From NCBI GenBank assembly GCA_036508635.1, contig DATCGY010000106.1, positions 1 to 6,913 on the forward strand: a stretch of 6,913 bases of DNA. The letters run 5' to 3'. The stretch comes from FEN-727 sp036508635 (lineage in GTDB: Bacteria; Actinomycetota; Geothermincolia; Fen-727; Anoxymicrobiaceae). Position 1 is the stretch's first letter, and every line of letters starts with the position of its first letter. The notes beneath the pieces were generated by a model, which was not told where the DNA came from, searched no databases, and saw nothing but the letters and a program-made list of their open reading frames with translations. Of this stretch, positions 5,011-6,913 are shown one piece after another. The position numbers and the translations under genes are program-made.

Positions 5011-6126
5011 GTGGTGTTGTCAGACGTATTCGCGATCAACTTGAGGACAGGCCCCGGACGCGGGCTCCCTGCCAAGTACGAGGCGCTCCTCCGCAAGGCG
5101 GGGTTCGACGACCTCGACCTCGCAAAGAAATTCGTCGCCATAAAGATGCACTTCGGGGAGCCTGGAAACGTGGCGTTCATCAGGCCCAACTTCGCTGCCC
5201 GAACCGCGAGCATGATAAGCGCTGCCGGCGGAAGGCCGTTCGTGACCGACGCCAACAGCCTGTACACGGGCCGCAGGGGAAACGCCTTCGATCACCTCGA
5301 GGCGGCAACCGAGAACGGCTTCAACCGCCTCGTTCTCGGTTGCGACGTCATCATCGCCGACGGCCTCAAGGGCACCGAGTACCGTGAGGTCGTCATCAAC
5401 CGGAAGCACTTTCGCACCGCCAAGATCGCGGCTGCGGTCGCTGATTCGGACGTGCTGGTGTCGCTGTCGCATTTCAAGGGCCACGAGCTGACGGGCATCG
5501 GCGGGGCGATAAAGAACCTGGGGATGGGATGCGGCTCACGCGGCGGCAAGCTCGAGATGCACTCGTCTTCCAAACCGAAGATGGAGCCTGCAAAATGCCA
5601 GTCATGCGGCGTGTGCATCAAATCTTGCCCCCAGGAGGCTATCCACTGGAACCTCGACAGCCATAAAGCCGAGATAGACTACGACCGCTGTATAGGCTGC
5701 GGGCAGTGCATTGCGATGTGCCAGTACGGGGCTGCACAAGCGGTATTCAACGAGTCAGCGGCGAACGCGGCGGAGAAGATGGCCGAGTACGCGCTTGCCG
5801 TCGTTAAAGACAGACCCTGCCTGCACGTGGGCTTCATCACCGATGTGGCGCCTTACTGCGACTGCTGGGGCTACAACGACGCGGCCCTCGTGCCCGATAT
5901 TGGGATACTGGCTTCGGGCGACCCGGTCGCTCTCGACAGGGCGTGCGTAGACATGGTGAACAGCGCACCAGTAAACCCCGGGACGGTCCTCGACGGAAAG
6001 GGACTCGCCCCCGGAGACGACAAGTTTACGACCGTGCACCCTAACACCAGCTGGCAAGCCGGCCTGGCGTACGCCGAGGAGATCGGCCTGGGCACGCAGG
6101 AGTACAACCTTGTCGTAGTCACGTGA
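5011..6126 (+). CDS. DUF362-domain protein with inserted 2x[4Fe-4S] ferredoxin domain
   Basis: From GTG 5011 the product has 371 residues. The DUF362 domain is split. Its first part holds VAIKMHFGEPGN (42-53) and the signature SHFKGHELTGIGGAIKNLG (153-171). A bacterial ferredoxin insert follows, with Cys 196, 199, 202 and 206 then 227, 230, 233 and 237, predicting two [4Fe-4S] clusters. DUF362 resumes with DVAPYCDCWGYND (278-290) and ILASGDPVALDRACVD. The second cluster has Gln instead of Pro after its last Cys. The biochemical role of DUF362 is unsettled; electron transfer is the supported inference. The start is uncertain. The frame is open from TTG 4942, but homology begins near SDVFAINLRTG, and AAAGGA (4998-5003) lies seven bases before GTG 5011. 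GTG 5014 and TTG 5017 are alternatives. The gene is divergent from the nitroreductase and ends at a terminator. Confidence 0.9.
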   Translation: MVLSDVFAINLRTGPGRGLPAKYEALLRKAGFDDLDLAKKFVAIKMHFGEPGNVAFIRPNFAARTASMISAAGGRPFVTDANSLYTGRRGNAFDHLEAATENGFNRLVLGCDVIIADGLKGTEYREVVINRKHFRTAKIAAAVADSDVLVSLSHFKGHELTGIGGAIKNLGMGCGSRGGKLEMHSSSKPKMEPAKCQSCGVCIKSCPQEAIHWNLDSHKAEIDYDRCIGCGQCIAMCQYGAAQAVFNESAANAAEKMAEYALAVVKDRPCLHVGFITDVAPYCDCWGYNDAALVPDIGILASGDPVALDRACVDMVNSAPVNPGTVLDGKGLAPGDDKFTTVHPNTSWQAGLAYAEEIGLGTQEYNLVVVT

Positions 6127-6216
6127 TTCTGTCGTGCCCTCGAGCGTCACGCCATGGCCTTCCACTGCTTCGGCCGGGTTCCTGACAAGCGTGACCATCA
6201 GCTCCGCGTTCGCAAT

Positions 6217-6253
6217 AAAAAAGGCGACGCCCCCTGTCAAGGGGGCGCCTTTT
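6217..6253. terminator. Bidirectional intrinsic terminator
   Basis: The left arm AAGGC-GAC-GCCCCC (6221-6234, three-base bulge) pairs with GGGGGCGCCTT (6241-6251) around a six-base loop. On the plus strand the stem runs into TTTT (6250-6253), ending the DUF362 transcript about 90 bases after its stop. On the minus strand it runs into TTTTTT (6222-6217), a stronger tract, ending the surface-protein transcript. Confidence 0.88.
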
Positions 6254-6271
6254 CTCTCGATGCGCGCTTTC

Positions 6272-6285
6272 GCGGCCGCGGCCGC
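6272..6285. repeat. Perfect 14-bp GC palindrome
   Basis: GCGGCCGCGGCCGC is fully self-complementary, made of two overlapping copies of GCGGCCGC. It lies between the terminator and the stop codon of the surface repeat gene. In a GC-rich genome this may be chance; no function is assigned. Confidence 0.3.
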
Positions 6286-6290
6286 TTTCA

Positions 6291-6913
6291 CTATTCGTTG
6301 AAGCCCATGCTATCGCTCCCACCGGTCGTATTTCCGTTGAAGTTGAAATAGATGGGCCTCTCCGTGACGATTGGCTGGCTCGACTGGATCTTGAGCGACA
6401 CATCCGAGCCGGGCGGAACTACCTTATTGACGAAGACCGTCGCGCGACTGTGCTTTCCGACCGTCAGGTTCTGGTCCTGGGTGGAACCGTTAGAGAACAT
6501 GTATGTGATCGTCACCCGCGCGTCGGAGTCCCCCGGGTTGAACAGGCACACCCACTCCTCGAAGCCGGGGCGCGTCGTGCCTTCGGCAAAGTAGAACGCT
6601 ATGCCGAGGTCTGAGGTGGCCACGACGTTGTGGCCGCCGAAGATAAGGCCCTTGTATACGAAATACATCGGGCGCTCCACCACGATGGGCTGATCGGAGA
6701 TTATCTCGACCGCCACGTCTTTGTCGCTTCCGGCGTCCTTGTTGACGTCCACCGTATAGCGTGAGGTCGCCCCGACCGTGACCGTCTTCTCGATGTTCGT
6801 GCCGTCAGCGAACATATACCTCAGCGTCACGTTTGCCGCGGTGCCGCCCGGGTTGAGCACGCAGAGGTACTCCTGGAACCCCGCGCGGGTCGAGCCCTCG
6901 GCCAGGTAGAAAT
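6291..6913 (-). CDS. Cell-surface protein with ~100-residue beta-sandwich-like repeats (3' part)
   Basis: The frame is open to the window edge, so the start is missing and 206 complete codons are visible. The product consists of two tandem repeats of about 105 and 101 residues. Each begins FYxAEGxTRxGFxE, continues with C(V/L)xNPG, an alternating hydrophobic stretch with YMF(A/S)(D/N)G, and ends with QPIVxERPxYF. The pattern predicts immunoglobulin-like beta sandwiches, and the abundance of Thr, Ser, Asn and Gly fits an extracellular protein. Similar repeats occur, from memory, at the C-termini of large secreted proteins in uncultured actinobacterial lineages (DUF5719-like). No cell-wall sorting motif or C-terminal membrane segment follows; the protein ends with GFNE. 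Function is unknown; an exported stalk or adhesion module is inferred. Confidence 0.8.
   Translation of the reverse strand, partial: FYLAEGSTRAGFQEYLCVLNPGGTAANVTLRYMFADGTNIEKTVTVGATSRYTVDVNKDAGSDKDVAVEIISDQPIVVERPMYFVYKGLIFGGHNVVATSDLGIAFYFAEGTTRPGFEEWVCLFNPGDSDARVTITYMFSNGSTQDQNLTVGKHSRATVFVNKVVPPGSDVSLKIQSSQPIVTERPIYFNFNGNTTGGSDSMGFNE
6294..6596 (-). repeat. Protein repeat unit 2 (terminal) of the surface protein
   Basis: 101 codons starting FYFAEGTTRPGFEEW, with CLFNPGD, YMFSNG and QPIVTERPIYF at equivalent positions. It is the last unit and ends four residues after SMGFNE's Met with the stop codon TAG (6293-6291). It has diverged clearly from unit 1 in DNA as well as protein, so the duplication is old or under diversifying change. 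Confidence 0.8.
6597..6911 (-). repeat. Protein repeat unit 1 of the surface protein
   Basis: 105 codons starting FYLAEGSTRAGFQEY and ending TSDLGIA. It aligns along its full length with the following unit, sharing the CVLNPGG, YMFADG and QPIVVERPMYF positions. Confidence 0.8.

Noticed and set aside
4824..5267. Upstream extension of the nitroreductase frame (minus strand) as extra protein
   Set aside because: It runs antisense to the DUF362 gene from about 5011 onward, shows no family similarity, and the ATG at 4823 has a good ribosome binding site and begins at the family's usual N-terminus.
6127..6216. Possible minus-strand gene remnant between DUF362 and the terminator
   Set aside because: The minus frame reads through with fairly high third-position GC, but it continues antisense into DUF362, has no start signal and matches nothing I recognise. 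The stretch is too short to support.

Overview
This is a GC-rich bacterial window, estimated by eye at a little over 60% G+C. It has strong GGAGG-type ribosome binding sites and dense coding on both strands. The gene mix is an acetyl-CoA hydrolase/transferase–GNAT fusion, a Cys-rich DUF6125/V4R-like protein, an XRE regulator, an acyl-CoA dehydrogenase, a gastric-lipase-like hydrolase, a nitroreductase, a DUF362 ferredoxin protein and a surface protein with about 100-residue repeats. It resembles uncultured, largely anaerobic Actinomycetota lineages (Geothermincolia-like). That placement is an inference from protein flavour only. No phage, insertion sequence, CRISPR array, tRNA or rRNA is visible.

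Layout. Bases 2-706 (+) hold the 3' end of the acetyl-CoA hydrolase/transferase–GNAT fusion. It converges, six bases apart, on a small Cys-rich protein at 713-1270 (-). Bases 1271-1409 form an AT-rich divergent regulatory region. It has good sigma70-type promoters on both strands and a cluster of ATGAC half-sites, including a perfect palindrome that overlaps promoter elements of both. To the right lies a three-gene (+) set: an XRE regulator (1410-1760), an acyl-CoA dehydrogenase (1757-2899, ATGA overlap with the regulator) and an alpha/beta hydrolase (3002-4189). The hydrolase overlaps the tail of a convergent nitroreductase (4173-4823, -) by 17 bp. The nitroreductase is divergent from a DUF362 protein with two [4Fe-4S] motifs (about 5011-6126, +). 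The intergenic region between them carries two inverted repeats. A bidirectional terminator (6217-6253) separates DUF362 from a convergent surface repeat protein whose 5' end lies outside the window (6291-6913, -).

How the genes may work together. The left two thirds is consistent with acyl-CoA and lipid metabolism. The hydrolase could release an acyl group, the dehydrogenase oxidises an acyl-CoA, and the upstream fusion handles short-chain CoA thioesters and possibly protein acetylation. The XRE protein is the obvious candidate regulator of its own operon and of the divergent Cys-rich gene. The nitroreductase and DUF362 pair are redox proteins of unknown substrate. None of the families is new. 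The least explained items are the Cys-rich protein and the architecture of the divergent operator region.
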